Below are positions 51,999 to 63,381 of a stretch of DNA of 64,000 nucleotides, piece by piece. The notes beneath the pieces are model-generated. The model made no database searches and was not told the origin of the DNA. It worked only from the letters and a program-made list of their open reading frames with translations. The position numbers and the translations under genes are program-made. Source of the stretch: ZC4RG30 sp046347045 (lineage in GTDB: Bacteria > Pseudomonadota > Gammaproteobacteria > Steroidobacterales > Steroidobacteraceae); assembly GCA_046347045.1 (NCBI GenBank), contig JAXMGX010000004.1:186001-250000 (forward strand), written 5' to 3'. Numbering within the stretch: position 1 is the first letter of the stretch; every line of letters starts with the position of its first letter.

Positions 51999-52682
51999 TT
52001 ACGAAATGCCGCGCGCAGCCAGTTCGTCCATCACCCGGACAACCACCTCCTCGATCGAAAGACCGGTGCTGTCGAGGATGACGGCGTCTTCGGCGGGCTT
52101 CAGGGGCGCCACGGCGCGGGTTGAATCGCGCCTGTCGCGCTCGGCTATCTCCAGCGAAAGGGCGGCAAGGCTAGCACCAGAACCCTTGTCATTCAACTGC
52201 TTATGACGCCTGCGGGCCCGTTCTTCGGCGCTGGCGGTGAGAAAGATTTTCACTGGCGCCTGGGGGAAAACCACCGTGCCCATGTCGCGCCCATCGGCCA
52301 CGAGGCCAGGGGGTTGGGCGAAATCCCGCTGCCGCTGCAGCAGCGCGGCCCGCACGGTGGGCCAGGCGGCCACCCGCGAGGCCCCCTGCCCGGCCTCCTC
52401 GGTGCGGATGGCCCGGGTGACGTCGACGCCGGGCTGACCCAGCCAGACCTGCTCCTCGCCGCGGATGTCCTCCCCGAAACGCACCCGCATGCGGGCGGCC
52501 AGCGCGGCATGGGCGGGTTCGTCATCGGCAGGCAGGCCTGCCTGGGCGCCCGCCAGCGCCACCAGGCGGTACAGCGCGCCGCTGTCCAGCAGATGCCAGC
52601 CGAGGCGGGAGGCCACGCGGCGGCTGATCGTGCCCTTCCCCGATCCGCTCGGACCGTCAATGGTGAGGATGGGCGGGATCAC
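51999..52682 (-). CDS. cmk: Cytidylate kinase
   Basis: 227 aa. Phosphorylates CMP and dCMP. P-loop TIDGPSGSGKGTISRRVA, the substrate-binding LDSGALYRLVAL, VWLGQPGVDVTRAIRTEEAG and VADGRDMGTVVFPQA are the family motifs. It overlaps aroA by four bases (ATGA). Confidence 0.96.
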   Translation of the reverse strand: MIPPILTIDGPSGSGKGTISRRVASRLGWHLLDSGALYRLVALAGAQAGLPADDEPAHAALAARMRVRFGEDIRGEEQVWLGQPGVDVTRAIRTEEAGQGASRVAAWPTVRAALLQRQRDFAQPPGLVADGRDMGTVVFPQAPVKIFLTASAEERARRRHKQLNDKGSGASLAALSLEIAERDRRDSTRAVAPLKPAEDAVILDSTGLSIEEVVVRVMDELAARGIS

Positions 52683-53986
52683 TCTTCCCGGACCTTGAGA
52701 CCCGTGGCGCGCGCGATGTCCACGAATCCCGGGAACGACGTGCCGACGTTTTCCGTGTCGCGGACGCGGATCGGCGCATCGGCCAGCAGGCTCGCCACGG
52801 TGAACGACATGGCGATGCGATGATCGCCGTGGCTCTCGATTTCCCCGCCGCCCAGCCGGCGTCCAGCGCCGCCCTCGATGCGGATGCCATCGGGCGCCAG
52901 TTGATTGGCCACGCCCAGCCGCGTGAGGCCGTCGGCCATCACGGCAAGGCGGTCGCTCTCCTTCACGCGCAGTTCGGCGGCGCCGGTGAACACGGTGTCG
53001 CCCTGCGCGGCGGCCGCGGCGATGAACAGCACCGGCAGTTCGTCGATGGCCAGCGGCACCAGCGACTCCGGTACGGCAATGCCCTTCAACTGCGAGCGGC
53101 GCACATGCAGGTCGGCCACGGGTTCGCCGCCCTGCGAAGCGCGCGGCATCACGGTGATGTCTGCGCCCATCAGCTTCAGGATGTCGATGATGCCCGTGCG
53201 GGTGGGGTTCACCCCCACGTTTTCGATGATGTACTCGCCGCTGGCGGCGATGCTCCCGGCCACGAGGAAGAACGCCGCCGAGGAGATGTCGCCGGGCACG
53301 TCGATGCGCGCGCCATGCAGTGTTTGCCGGCCCTTCAGGCGCACACGCGGTCCGGCGGTTTCGATGTCCACCCCGAAGCCGCGCAACATCCGTTCGGTGT
53401 GGTCGCGCGTGGGCGCGGGTTCGGTGACCGTGGTCACTCCATCAGCGTACAGCCCTGCCAGCAGGATGGAGGATTTCACCTGCGCGCTGGCCACGGGCAG
53501 CGCGTAATCGATGCCGGCGAGCGATGCAACGGGTCGCACGGTGACTGGCGGTTTGCCGTCGGTGGTGAGAATGTCGGCGCCCATCTGGCGCAGTGGCTTC
53601 GCCACGCGCTCCATGGGGCGCGAGCGCAGCGAGGAATCGCCGGTGAGCACCGATTCGAACCGCTGCCCGGATAGCAAACCCATCGACAGACGGATGGCGG
53701 TACCGGCGTTGCCCATGTCCAGCACGCGGCTCGGCGCCGACAGGCCATGGAGGCCGCGACCGTGCACCGTCAGCGAAGTTTCGGCTTGCCGCTCGACGGT
53801 GACGCCCATCGCGCGGAATGCTTCGAGCGTGGCCAGGCAATCCGCGCTGGCCAGGAAGCCGCTGACCTCGGTGCGCCCTTCGGCGATGCCGCCCAGCATC
53901 AGCGTACGGTGGGAGATGGACTTGTCGCCGGGCACCCGCACTGTGCCGGCGACGGCGCGCGCGGGCTGCACGTCGTAGTAACGCAT
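52679..53986 (-). CDS. aroA: 3-phosphoshikimate 1-carboxyvinyltransferase (EPSP synthase)
   Basis: 435 aa, shikimate pathway. The N-terminal PGDKSISHRTLMLGGIAEG contains the lysine and serine of the substrate site. LDMGNAGTAIRLSMGLL, RPMERVAKPLRQMGA and the C-terminal RVKESDRLAVMADGL and HGDHRIAMSF-like SHGDHRIAMSFTV are conserved. It is separate from tyrA, unlike the fused protein of Pseudomonas. The ATG overlaps the hisC stop by one base (TGATG). Confidence 0.97.
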   Translation of the reverse strand: MRYYDVQPARAVAGTVRVPGDKSISHRTLMLGGIAEGRTEVSGFLASADCLATLEAFRAMGVTVERQAETSLTVHGRGLHGLSAPSRVLDMGNAGTAIRLSMGLLSGQRFESVLTGDSSLRSRPMERVAKPLRQMGADILTTDGKPPVTVRPVASLAGIDYALPVASAQVKSSILLAGLYADGVTTVTEPAPTRDHTERMLRGFGVDIETAGPRVRLKGRQTLHGARIDVPGDISSAAFFLVAGSIAASGEYIIENVGVNPTRTGIIDILKLMGADITVMPRASQGGEPVADLHVRRSQLKGIAVPESLVPLAIDELPVLFIAAAAAQGDTVFTGAAELRVKESDRLAVMADGLTRLGVANQLAPDGIRIEGGAGRRLGGGEIESHGDHRIAMSFTVASLLADAPIRVRDTENVGTSFPGFVDIARATGLKVREE

Positions 53987-55128
53987 CAGGCCTTGCGCCC
54001 CTTCATGACTTTCGACAGCGCGCCGATCAGGCGCTCGTTCTGTGCAGCGGTGCCGATGGTGATGCGCACGCAGCGCGGCAGGCCATAACCGGCCACCGGA
54101 CGCACGATCACGCCTTCGCGCAGCAGTGCGTCGTAAACGGCATTGCCGGCGCCCACATCGGCCAGCACGAAATTGCCTGCCGAACGGTGCACCTTGACGC
54201 CCAGTGCCGGCAGCGCTGCATGGAGCTGCGCACTGCCCTCGGCCACCAGCTTCTGCGCGCGCGCCACCTGCTCGCCGTCGCCCACGGCAGCGGTGGCGCC
54301 GGCCAGCCCCGGAATGCCCACATTGAACGGCTGGCGCACGCGATTGAGCATGTCCGCCACGTCCGGATGCGACAGCGCATAGCCCACGCGCACACCGGCC
54401 AGCGCATGCGCCTTGCTGAACGTGCGCAGCACCACCAGGTTCGGGTGCGCCGCGAGCAGTTCGGTGCCGTCCGGGCAGTCCACTGCACGCGAATACTCGT
54501 GGTAGGCCTCGTCCAGCGCGACGACGACGCTGTCGGGCACCTTGCGCAGGAAAGCCCGCAGTTGTTCCGCCGTGTTCCAGGTGCCGGTGGGATTGTTGGG
54601 GTTGGCGATGTACACCAGCCGTGTATTGCCATCGATGGCAGCAGCCATGGCGTCGAGGGCATGCCCATAGGCCATGGCATGGTCCGCCCCATGGGCCTTC
54701 GGCACGCGGATCTCAGCGCCGGTGGCCTGGATCGACAGGCCGTAGATGGCGAAGGCGAACTCCGAATGGATGGCATTGGTGCCCGGCGTGCAGAAAGCCT
54801 CGGCCAGCAGCACCAGCAGATCGTTCGAGCCATTGCCCAGCGTCACCTGCTTCGCGTCCACCCGATGCCAGGCGGCCAGCGCCTGCTTCAGGTCGTGGCC
54901 ATTGCCATCCGGATACAGCCACACATCGCGCAGCGAATCCTGCATGGCCTGCAGCGCCCGCGGGCTGGGCCCCAGCGGATTCTCGTTCGAAGCCAGCTTG
55001 ATGATGTCGGTGACGCCCAGTTCGCGGGCCAGTTCGTCGATGGGCTTGCCGATCACATAGGGCGCGATCTGGCGCACCGCCGCCGAGGCCAGCCGCGCCG
55101 GTCCGGAAATGCCGCCGGACTGCGTCAC
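53986..55128 (-). CDS. hisC: Histidinol-phosphate aminotransferase
   Basis: 380 aa from GTG 55128, which overlaps the pheA stop as GTGA. Longer in-frame starts run into pheA. PLP enzyme of fold type I: IKLASNENPLGPSP, NPNNPTGTW, DEAYHEY and RTFSKAHALAGVRVGYAL with the PLP lysine. In this operon context the paralogue often serves as an aromatic-amino-acid (phenylpyruvate) aminotransferase as well as in histidine synthesis. The sequence does not decide between them. Confidence 0.93.
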   Translation of the reverse strand: MTQSGGISGPARLASAAVRQIAPYVIGKPIDELARELGVTDIIKLASNENPLGPSPRALQAMQDSLRDVWLYPDGNGHDLKQALAAWHRVDAKQVTLGNGSNDLLVLLAEAFCTPGTNAIHSEFAFAIYGLSIQATGAEIRVPKAHGADHAMAYGHALDAMAAAIDGNTRLVYIANPNNPTGTWNTAEQLRAFLRKVPDSVVVALDEAYHEYSRAVDCPDGTELLAAHPNLVVLRTFSKAHALAGVRVGYALSHPDVADMLNRVRQPFNVGIPGLAGATAAVGDGEQVARAQKLVAEGSAQLHAALPALGVKVHRSAGNFVLADVGAGNAVYDALLREGVIVRPVAGYGLPRCVRITIGTAAQNERLIGALSKVMKGRKA

Positions 55129-56267
55129 AGGATGGCCTGCGGATACGAACCCAGCACGCGGAACAGCGAGGCACGTGCCTTGAGCTGCGCCAGTGCCTTC
55201 GCCACGTGTTCGTCTTCGGCGTGACCCACGAGATCGATGAAGAACACGTAGTCCCACTTCTTGCGGCGCGAGGGACGCGATTCGATGCGCGTCATGTTCA
55301 CCTCGTTCTTCGCCAGCGGCTCCAGCAGCCGGAACAGCGCGCCCGAACCGCTGGTCTCGGAGGCTGACACCAGGATGGTGGTCTTGTCCGCGCCGCTGGG
55401 TTTGAGCGTCTTGCGGCCCAGCACCAGGAAACGCGTGGTGTTGTCGGACTGATCCTCGATGCCCTGTGCCAGGAGTTCGAGGCCGTAGATCTCTGCTGCC
55501 ACTGCGCCCGCGATGGCCGCAGTGCCCTTTTCATCGCGCGCCCGGCGCGCCCCTTCGGCATTGCTGCTCACCGGCACGCGGTCGATGCCAGGCAGGTGTT
55601 CATCCAGCCAGCCACGGCACTGCCCCAGCGCCTGCGGATGGGCGCAGATGCGCTGCACGTGTTTCATGTCGCGGTCGCGCGCCATCAGGTTGTGCTGCAC
55701 GCGCAATTCCACCTCGCCGCAGATGTGCAGGCTGGTGGCCAGGAAGCGGTCGAGCGTGTTGTTGACCGTGCCCTCGGTGGAATTCTCCACCGGCACCACG
55801 CCGAAGTCGGCATTGCCCGCCTGCACTTCCTGGAATACCTCGTCGATGGACGCCAGCGACAGCGCCCGCACCGAATGGCCGAAATGCTTCAGCACCGCAG
55901 ACTGCGCGTAGGTGCCTTCCGGACCCAGGTAGGCAACCTTCAACGGCTTCTCCTGGGCCAGGCAGGCGGACATGATCTCGCGGAACAACCGCAGGATTTC
56001 CTCGTCGCGCAGCGAACCATTGCGGTTGCGCGCCAGCGCCATGCGCAGCACCTCGGCCTCGCGCTCGGGGCGGTAGTAGTCCACGAGGTGGCCCGAGGCA
56101 TGCTTCGAGATGCCCACGGCCCGCGCCAGATTCGCGCGCCGGTTGATCAGCGAATGAAGTTGCTCGTCCACCGCGTCGATCTCCTCGCGGATCGATGCGA
56201 TGTCGCCCTTCAGCGCGCCTTGCTGCACGGCGGCCTTTGGGGGCGGCTTGGTCTTCTTCTTCGCCAT
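55125..56267 (-). CDS. pheA: Chorismate mutase / prephenate dehydratase (P-protein)
   Basis: 380 aa. A short Lys-rich N-terminus precedes an AroQ chorismate mutase domain (IASIREEIDAVDEQLHSLINRR). The prephenate dehydratase domain follows (VAYLGPEGTYAQSAVLKHFG, VVPVENSTEGTVNNTLDRF, DNTTRFLVLGR), then a C-terminal ACT domain with the ESRPSRRKKWDYVFFID motif for phenylalanine feedback. The first enzyme pair committed to phenylalanine. Eleven bases separate it from serA. Confidence 0.96.
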   Translation of the reverse strand: MAKKKTKPPPKAAVQQGALKGDIASIREEIDAVDEQLHSLINRRANLARAVGISKHASGHLVDYYRPEREAEVLRMALARNRNGSLRDEEILRLFREIMSACLAQEKPLKVAYLGPEGTYAQSAVLKHFGHSVRALSLASIDEVFQEVQAGNADFGVVPVENSTEGTVNNTLDRFLATSLHICGEVELRVQHNLMARDRDMKHVQRICAHPQALGQCRGWLDEHLPGIDRVPVSSNAEGARRARDEKGTAAIAGAVAAEIYGLELLAQGIEDQSDNTTRFLVLGRKTLKPSGADKTTILVSASETSGSGALFRLLEPLAKNEVNMTRIESRPSRRKKWDYVFFIDLVGHAEDEHVAKALAQLKARASLFRVLGSYPQAIL

Positions 56268-56278
56268 GGGGATTTCCC

Positions 56279-57454
56279 TCAGATCAGGCGCGCCGTGAGC
56301 ACACCCTGGATCGCGCGGATGCTGGCCAGAGTGCCCTCGCCCACGCTGCCGTCGGCGTCGATCACCGTATAGGCAATCTCGCCGCGCGACTTGTTGAGCA
56401 GGTCGGCGATGTTCACGCCGTCGGCGGCCAGTCGCGTGGAGATCTGGCCCACCATGTTCGGCACATTGCTGTTGGCGATCACCAGGCGCGTGGTGCCCGG
56501 AACGCGCGGCATCACGGCCTCGGGGAAGTTCACCGAATTGCGCACGTTGCCGTTCTCGAGGAAATCCTTGAGCTGTTCCACGGCCATCACCGCGCAGTTC
56601 TCCTCGGCCTCGCCGGTGGAGGCGCCCAGGTGCGGCAGCGTGACCACGCGCGGGTGATCCTTGAGCGCGTTGGTGGGGAAGTCGCACACATAGGCATGCA
56701 GGTGGCCCGCGTTCAGCGATTCGATGACTGCCGCGGAATCGACGATGCCGCCGCGCGCGAAATTCAGCAGCACGCCGCCCTGGCGCATCAGCTTCAGCCG
56801 CGCCGCGTTCACCAGGCCGCGCGTGGCGTCGTTCATCGGCACGTGCACGGTGATGAAGTCGCTGCGCGCGAACAGGTCGTCCAGCGACACCGACTGCTGC
56901 ACCTGCGAAGACAGTTCCCAGGCGCGCTGCACGGTGATCTGCGGATCGTAGCCCAGCACCTTCATGCCCAGCGCCAGCGCGCAATTGGCCACCTCGACGC
57001 CGATGGCGCCAAGACCGATGACGCCCAGCGTGCGGCCGGGCAGTTCGAAGCCGACGAAATCCTTCTTGCCCTTCTCGACCGCCAGGTCGATCGCGGCATC
57101 GTCGCCCTGCTGTGCGCGTGCGAACAGCCACGCCGGGCCGATGTTGCGCGCGGCCATGAACATGCCCGCCACCACCAGTTCCTTCACGGCATTGGCATTG
57201 GCGCCGGGCGTGTTGAACACCGGGATGCCGCGCGCGGCCAGCTGCGCCACGGGAATGTTGTTGGTGCCTGCACCGGCGCGCGCCACGGCCAGCACGCTGT
57301 CGGGCAGCCTGGTCTTGTGCATGTCGGCCGAACGCAGCAGCACGGCATCCGGTCGCTCGATGCCCGAGGCCACTTCGTAGCGCTCGTGCGGCAGGCGGTC
57401 GAGCCCCTTGGAGCTGATGTTGTTCAGCGTCAGGATTCGAAAAGGTTCAGCCAT
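56279..57454 (-). CDS. serA: D-3-phosphoglycerate dehydrogenase
   Basis: 391 aa. LGVIGLGAIGVEVANCALALGMKV is the Rossmann motif (start LGVIGLGAIG). The catalytic Arg, Glu and His are in the NFARGGIVDSAA, DHPRVVTLPHLGASTGEAE regions. A C-terminal ACT-like domain (VNIADLLNKSRGEIAYTVID) suggests serine feedback. Located between serC and pheA, which gives a serine plus aromatic amino-acid operon. It overlaps serC by eight bases. Confidence 0.95.
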   Translation of the reverse strand: MAEPFRILTLNNISSKGLDRLPHERYEVASGIERPDAVLLRSADMHKTRLPDSVLAVARAGAGTNNIPVAQLAARGIPVFNTPGANANAVKELVVAGMFMAARNIGPAWLFARAQQGDDAAIDLAVEKGKKDFVGFELPGRTLGVIGLGAIGVEVANCALALGMKVLGYDPQITVQRAWELSSQVQQSVSLDDLFARSDFITVHVPMNDATRGLVNAARLKLMRQGGVLLNFARGGIVDSAAVIESLNAGHLHAYVCDFPTNALKDHPRVVTLPHLGASTGEAEENCAVMAVEQLKDFLENGNVRNSVNFPEAVMPRVPGTTRLVIANSNVPNMVGQISTRLAADGVNIADLLNKSRGEIAYTVIDADGSVGEGTLASIRAIQGVLTARLI

Positions 57455-58526
57455 TCTTTCGCTCGAATTCTTGCATGAAGGAAATCAGTGCCGCGACGCC
57501 TTCGGGCGGCATGGCGTTGTAGATGCTGGCGCGCATGCCGCCCACGGAGCGATGCCCTTCCAGGTTCACGAGACCGGCCTTGTGCGCTTCGGCCAGGAAG
57601 GTCTTGTCCAGTTCCGGCTTCGCCAGCGTGAACGGCACGTTCATGATCGAGCGGCAGGGTTTTGCCACCGGGTTGCGATAGAAACCGCTGCCATCGATGG
57701 CCGCGTACAGCGCAGCCGCCTTGCGGCGGTTGCGTTCGGCCATGGCGGCAAGCCCGCCGGTGTCGCGCACCCACTTGAACACGAGGCCGGCCATGTACCA
57801 GCCGAAGGTGGGCGGCGTGTTCGACATGGACCCATCCGCGGCCATCTGCTTGTAGTTCCACACGCCCGGCGTAGTGGAGCGGGCGCGATCGAGCAGGTCG
57901 TCGCGGACGATCACCGCGACCAGGCCCGAAGGGCCGATGTTCTTCTGCGCGCCGGCGTAGATCAGGCCGAAGCGCGACACATCCAGCGGCCCGGAAAGGA
58001 TCGACGAGGAGAAATCCGCCACCAGCGGTGTGCTGCCGCCCGGAATGAAGGGAAAGGCCACGCCGCCGATGGTCTCGTTGGGCGTGTAGTGCAGGTAGGC
58101 CGCGTCCGCGCTGCGCTTCCAGGTGTTTTCCGCCGGAACATCCGTGTATGCACCACCCGCGTCCGCGGCCACGTTCACTTTCGCGCAGTAGAGTTTCGCC
58201 TCGCCGATGGCCTTCTTCGACCAGTTGCCGGTGTTGATGTAGTCGACGGTGGCGTCGGCCGCGGCGAGATTCATCGGGATGGCGGCGAACTGCCCGGTGG
58301 CACCGCCTTGCAGGAACAGCACCTTGTAGTTCGCCGGCACTGCCAGCAGCGCACGCAGCTCCTGCTCGGCCTCTTCGGCCACGCGGATGAAGGCCTTGCT
58401 GCGATGGCTGATCTCCATCACCGACATGCCGCTGGCCTGCCAGTCCGGCAGCTCGTCCCGCACCTGTTCCAGCACCGGCAATGGCAGCGCCGCGGGACCG
58501 GCGGAAAAATTGAATACGCGCATCAT
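57447..58526 (-). CDS. serC: Phosphoserine aminotransferase
   Basis: 359 aa. N-terminus RVFNFSAGPAALPLPVLEQ, the GGATGQFAAIPMNL motif, the PLP lysine in YAGAQKNIGPSGLVAVIV and the C-terminal GHRSVGGMRASIYNAMP are all typical. Second step of serine synthesis. Directly downstream of gyrA (five bases), the standard gammaproteobacterial arrangement. Confidence 0.96.
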   Translation of the reverse strand: MMRVFNFSAGPAALPLPVLEQVRDELPDWQASGMSVMEISHRSKAFIRVAEEAEQELRALLAVPANYKVLFLQGGATGQFAAIPMNLAAADATVDYINTGNWSKKAIGEAKLYCAKVNVAADAGGAYTDVPAENTWKRSADAAYLHYTPNETIGGVAFPFIPGGSTPLVADFSSSILSGPLDVSRFGLIYAGAQKNIGPSGLVAVIVRDDLLDRARSTTPGVWNYKQMAADGSMSNTPPTFGWYMAGLVFKWVRDTGGLAAMAERNRRKAAALYAAIDGSGFYRNPVAKPCRSIMNVPFTLAKPELDKTFLAEAHKAGLVNLEGHRSVGGMRASIYNAMPPEGVAALISFMQEFERKNG

Positions 58527-58531
58527 GATCC

Positions 58532-61159
<2,628 letters not shown>

Positions 61160-61227
61160 GCTTCCGCTTCGGTTCTCTTGGGCTGCTGAAAACTCCGAAT
61201 TTTACCACAGGAACAAGGCTTTAACGC

Positions 61228-61233
61228 TATACT
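61228..61233 (+). promoter_or_regulatory. Possible -10 element of ubiG
   Basis: TATACT sits nine bases before the GTG start of ubiG in the 82-base divergent gap with gyrA. The very short distance to the start codon would give a nearly leaderless transcript. No good -35 is found. Tentative. Confidence 0.25.
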
Positions 61234-61241
61234 TGGCGCCT

Positions 61242-61955
61242 GTGAACGAAAGCCCAGCAAGCAGCGCCGACCCGGCGGAAATCGCCAAATTCGAAGCGGT
61301 GGCCCATCGCTTCTGGGACAGCGAGGGTGAATTCAAGCCCTTGCATCGCCTGAATCCCCTGCGCACCGATTTCGTGGCCTCCCGCACCGCGCTTTCCGGA
61401 GCGCGCCTGCTCGATGTGGGCTGCGGTGGCGGCCTGCTGGCCGAATCCCTCACGGCGCGCGGTGCGCGCGTCACCGCCATCGATCTGGCGCCGGCGATGA
61501 TCGCCACCGCCCGCCTGCATGCGGCCCAGACCGGCGCCAGCATCGACTACCGCGTGGCCGATGCCGCCACGCTCGCCGATGCACCCTTCGATGCCGTCTG
61601 CTGCATGGAAATGCTGGAGCACGTGGCCGATCCGGGCGCCTTCCTCGGTGTGCTGGCACGGCGCGTGCGACCCGGCGGCTCGGTGTTCGTCTCCACGCTG
61701 AACCGCAATCTCAAGGCCTTCCTGCTTGCCATCGTCGGCGCCGAGTACCTGATGCGCCTGCTGCCGCGGGGCACGCATGAATACGAGCGCTTCATCCGTC
61801 CCGCGGAGCTGGCCGCTTGGGGCCGGGCCTGCGGTCTGTCGCTGGTCGACATCGCCGGCCTGAAGTACGACCCCTTCGGCGACCGCTGCGAGCTCACAGC
61901 CGATGTCTCGGTCAACTACGTCGCGCAATTGCGGCGGGACGGCGACATCCATTGA
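61242..61955 (+). CDS. ubiG: Ubiquinone biosynthesis O-methyltransferase
   Basis: 237 aa from GTG 61242. The earlier in-frame ATG lies inside the gyrA start and would add a leader. SAM-binding LLDVGCGGGLLAESLTARGA, followed by CCMEMLEHVADPGAFL and the membrane-binding SWRELF-like THEYERFIRPAEL segments. Performs both O-methylations in ubiquinone synthesis. Its stop overlaps the mupP TTG start (TTGA). Confidence 0.94.
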   Translation: MNESPASSADPAEIAKFEAVAHRFWDSEGEFKPLHRLNPLRTDFVASRTALSGARLLDVGCGGGLLAESLTARGARVTAIDLAPAMIATARLHAAQTGASIDYRVADAATLADAPFDAVCCMEMLEHVADPGAFLGVLARRVRPGGSVFVSTLNRNLKAFLLAIVGAEYLMRLLPRGTHEYERFIRPAELAAWGRACGLSLVDIAGLKYDPFGDRCELTADVSVNYVAQLRRDGDIH

Positions 61956-62623
61956 GTGCCCCGATCCGGGCAGTGCTGTTCGACCTCGACGGCACGCTGC
62001 TCGACACCGCTCCCGACCTCGTGGGCGCACTCAATGCAGTGCGCATCGAACAGGGCCGCGAACCGTTGCCCTTCGACCTGGCGCGCACGCAGGTGTCGCA
62101 TGGCTCCTCCGGCCTCATCCGGCTGGGATTCCCCGACCTGTCCGGCGATCCGCTCGAAGCCCTGCGGCTGCGGCTGCTCGAAATCTACAGCCAGCATCTG
62201 GCTGGCGGCACGCGCCTGTTCGACGGCTGTCAGCAGGTGCTCGATTACCTGGCCGCGCGCGCAATGCCCTGGGGCATCGTCACCAACAAGCCGGCCTTCC
62301 TGACGCAACCACTGCTGGTCACGCTGAAGCTGGACCACCTCGCCGCCTGCGTGGTGTCGGGTGACACCCTGCCGCAGCGCAAGCCGCATCCAGCGCCGCT
62401 GCAGCTTGCAGCCAGCCAGTTGAGCGTTGCGCCGGCGCACTGCCTGTACGTGGGCGATGCCGAGCGCGACGTGCAGTCGGCCCGCGCCGCGGGCATGACC
62501 GTGCTGGTGGCGCGCTATGGCTACCTGGGGCCGGCCGATGATCCGGCTTCCTGGGAGCCGGATGGCCACATCGATTCGCCGCTGCAGATCCTGGACTATC
62601 TGCAGGGACGGCCGGCTTCATGA
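61952..62623 (+). CDS. mupP: HAD-family phosphatase, MupP-like (N-acetylmuramate 6-phosphate phosphatase)
   Basis: 223 aa from TTG 61952. HAD motif I is VLFDLDGTLLDTAPDL (Asp nucleophile), motif II IVTNKP, and motif III/IV RKPHP and YVGDAERDVQSARAAG. It is phosphoglycolate-phosphatase-like by sequence. Location immediately after ubiG and before yciK is the same as that of Pseudomonas MupP, which recycles peptidoglycan sugars, so I favour that over gph. It overlaps yciK by four bases. Confidence 0.85.
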   Translation: MSAPIRAVLFDLDGTLLDTAPDLVGALNAVRIEQGREPLPFDLARTQVSHGSSGLIRLGFPDLSGDPLEALRLRLLEIYSQHLAGGTRLFDGCQQVLDYLAARAMPWGIVTNKPAFLTQPLLVTLKLDHLAACVVSGDTLPQRKPHPAPLQLAASQLSVAPAHCLYVGDAERDVQSARAAGMTVLVARYGYLGPADDPASWEPDGHIDSPLQILDYLQGRPAS

Positions 62624-63381
62624 GCAGCGCGCCAGTGAACGGCGAACTTGCCGGCCGCGTCATCGCGATTACCGGCGCCACCGGTGGCATCGGTCGCGCG
62701 CTGTGCCTGGCCGCCGCCGCGCAAGGCGCGCAGCTCGTGCTGCTGGCGCGCACCGAACGCAAGCTGCGCGCGCTGCATGCCGAGCTCGAGCTGCTCGCCC
62801 CGGGCGCGGCGCTGATGGCGCCTTTCGATCTTGAAAAGGCCCTGGCACAGGACTACGACCGCATCGCGGACGCCATCGAGCAACGACATGGCCGCCTCGA
62901 CGGCCTGGTGCACTGCGCGGCCCAGCTCGGCACGCTCACCCCCATCGAGCAGTACGATGTGCCTGCGTGGTGTCGCGTCATGCACGTGAATCTCACCGCG
63001 GCCTTCGCTCTGACGCAGGTGCTGCTGCCGGTGCTGCGCAAGTCCGCCGATGCGTCGGTGATCTTCACCACCAGCAGCGTGGGCCGCAAAGGCCGGGCCT
63101 ACTGGGGCGCCTATGCGGTGTCGAAGTTCGCGGTGGAGGGTCTGTCGCAGGTGCTGGCCGATGAACTGTCGGGCACGACGAAGTTCCGCGTGAATGCCAT
63201 CAATCCCGGCAAGGTGCGCACCGCCATGCGGCGTCAGGCCTATCCTTCGGAAAACCTGCTGTCGCTGCCGCTGCCCGAGACGGTCGTCGAGCCATACCTG
63301 AAGCTGCTGGGGCCGCGTGGCGCCGGCATCACCGGCCAGTCGCTGGACAGTCAGCCTGCTGAATCCGCGCCCTCGACCTGA
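62620..63381 (+). CDS. yciK: YciK-family short-chain oxidoreductase
   Basis: 253 aa SDR. Cofactor motif TGATGGIGRALCLAAAAQGA, the HCAAQLGTLTPIEQYD motif (in place of NNAG), catalytic TTSSVGRKGRAYWGAYAVSKFAVEG (Ser, then Tyr-x3-Lys) and INPGKVRTAMR. Substrate unknown. The last 31 bases overlap the convergent rluB-like gene. Confidence 0.92.
   Translation: MSSAPVNGELAGRVIAITGATGGIGRALCLAAAAQGAQLVLLARTERKLRALHAELELLAPGAALMAPFDLEKALAQDYDRIADAIEQRHGRLDGLVHCAAQLGTLTPIEQYDVPAWCRVMHVNLTAAFALTQVLLPVLRKSADASVIFTTSSVGRKGRAYWGAYAVSKFAVEGLSQVLADELSGTTKFRVNAINPGKVRTAMRRQAYPSENLLSLPLPETVVEPYLKLLGPRGAGITGQSLDSQPAESAPST

Noticed and set aside
55129..55257. Longer hisC start at 55257
   Set aside because: It would extend 43 codons into pheA with Arg-rich sequence. 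GTG 55128 overlaps the pheA stop as GTGA and gives the normal length.
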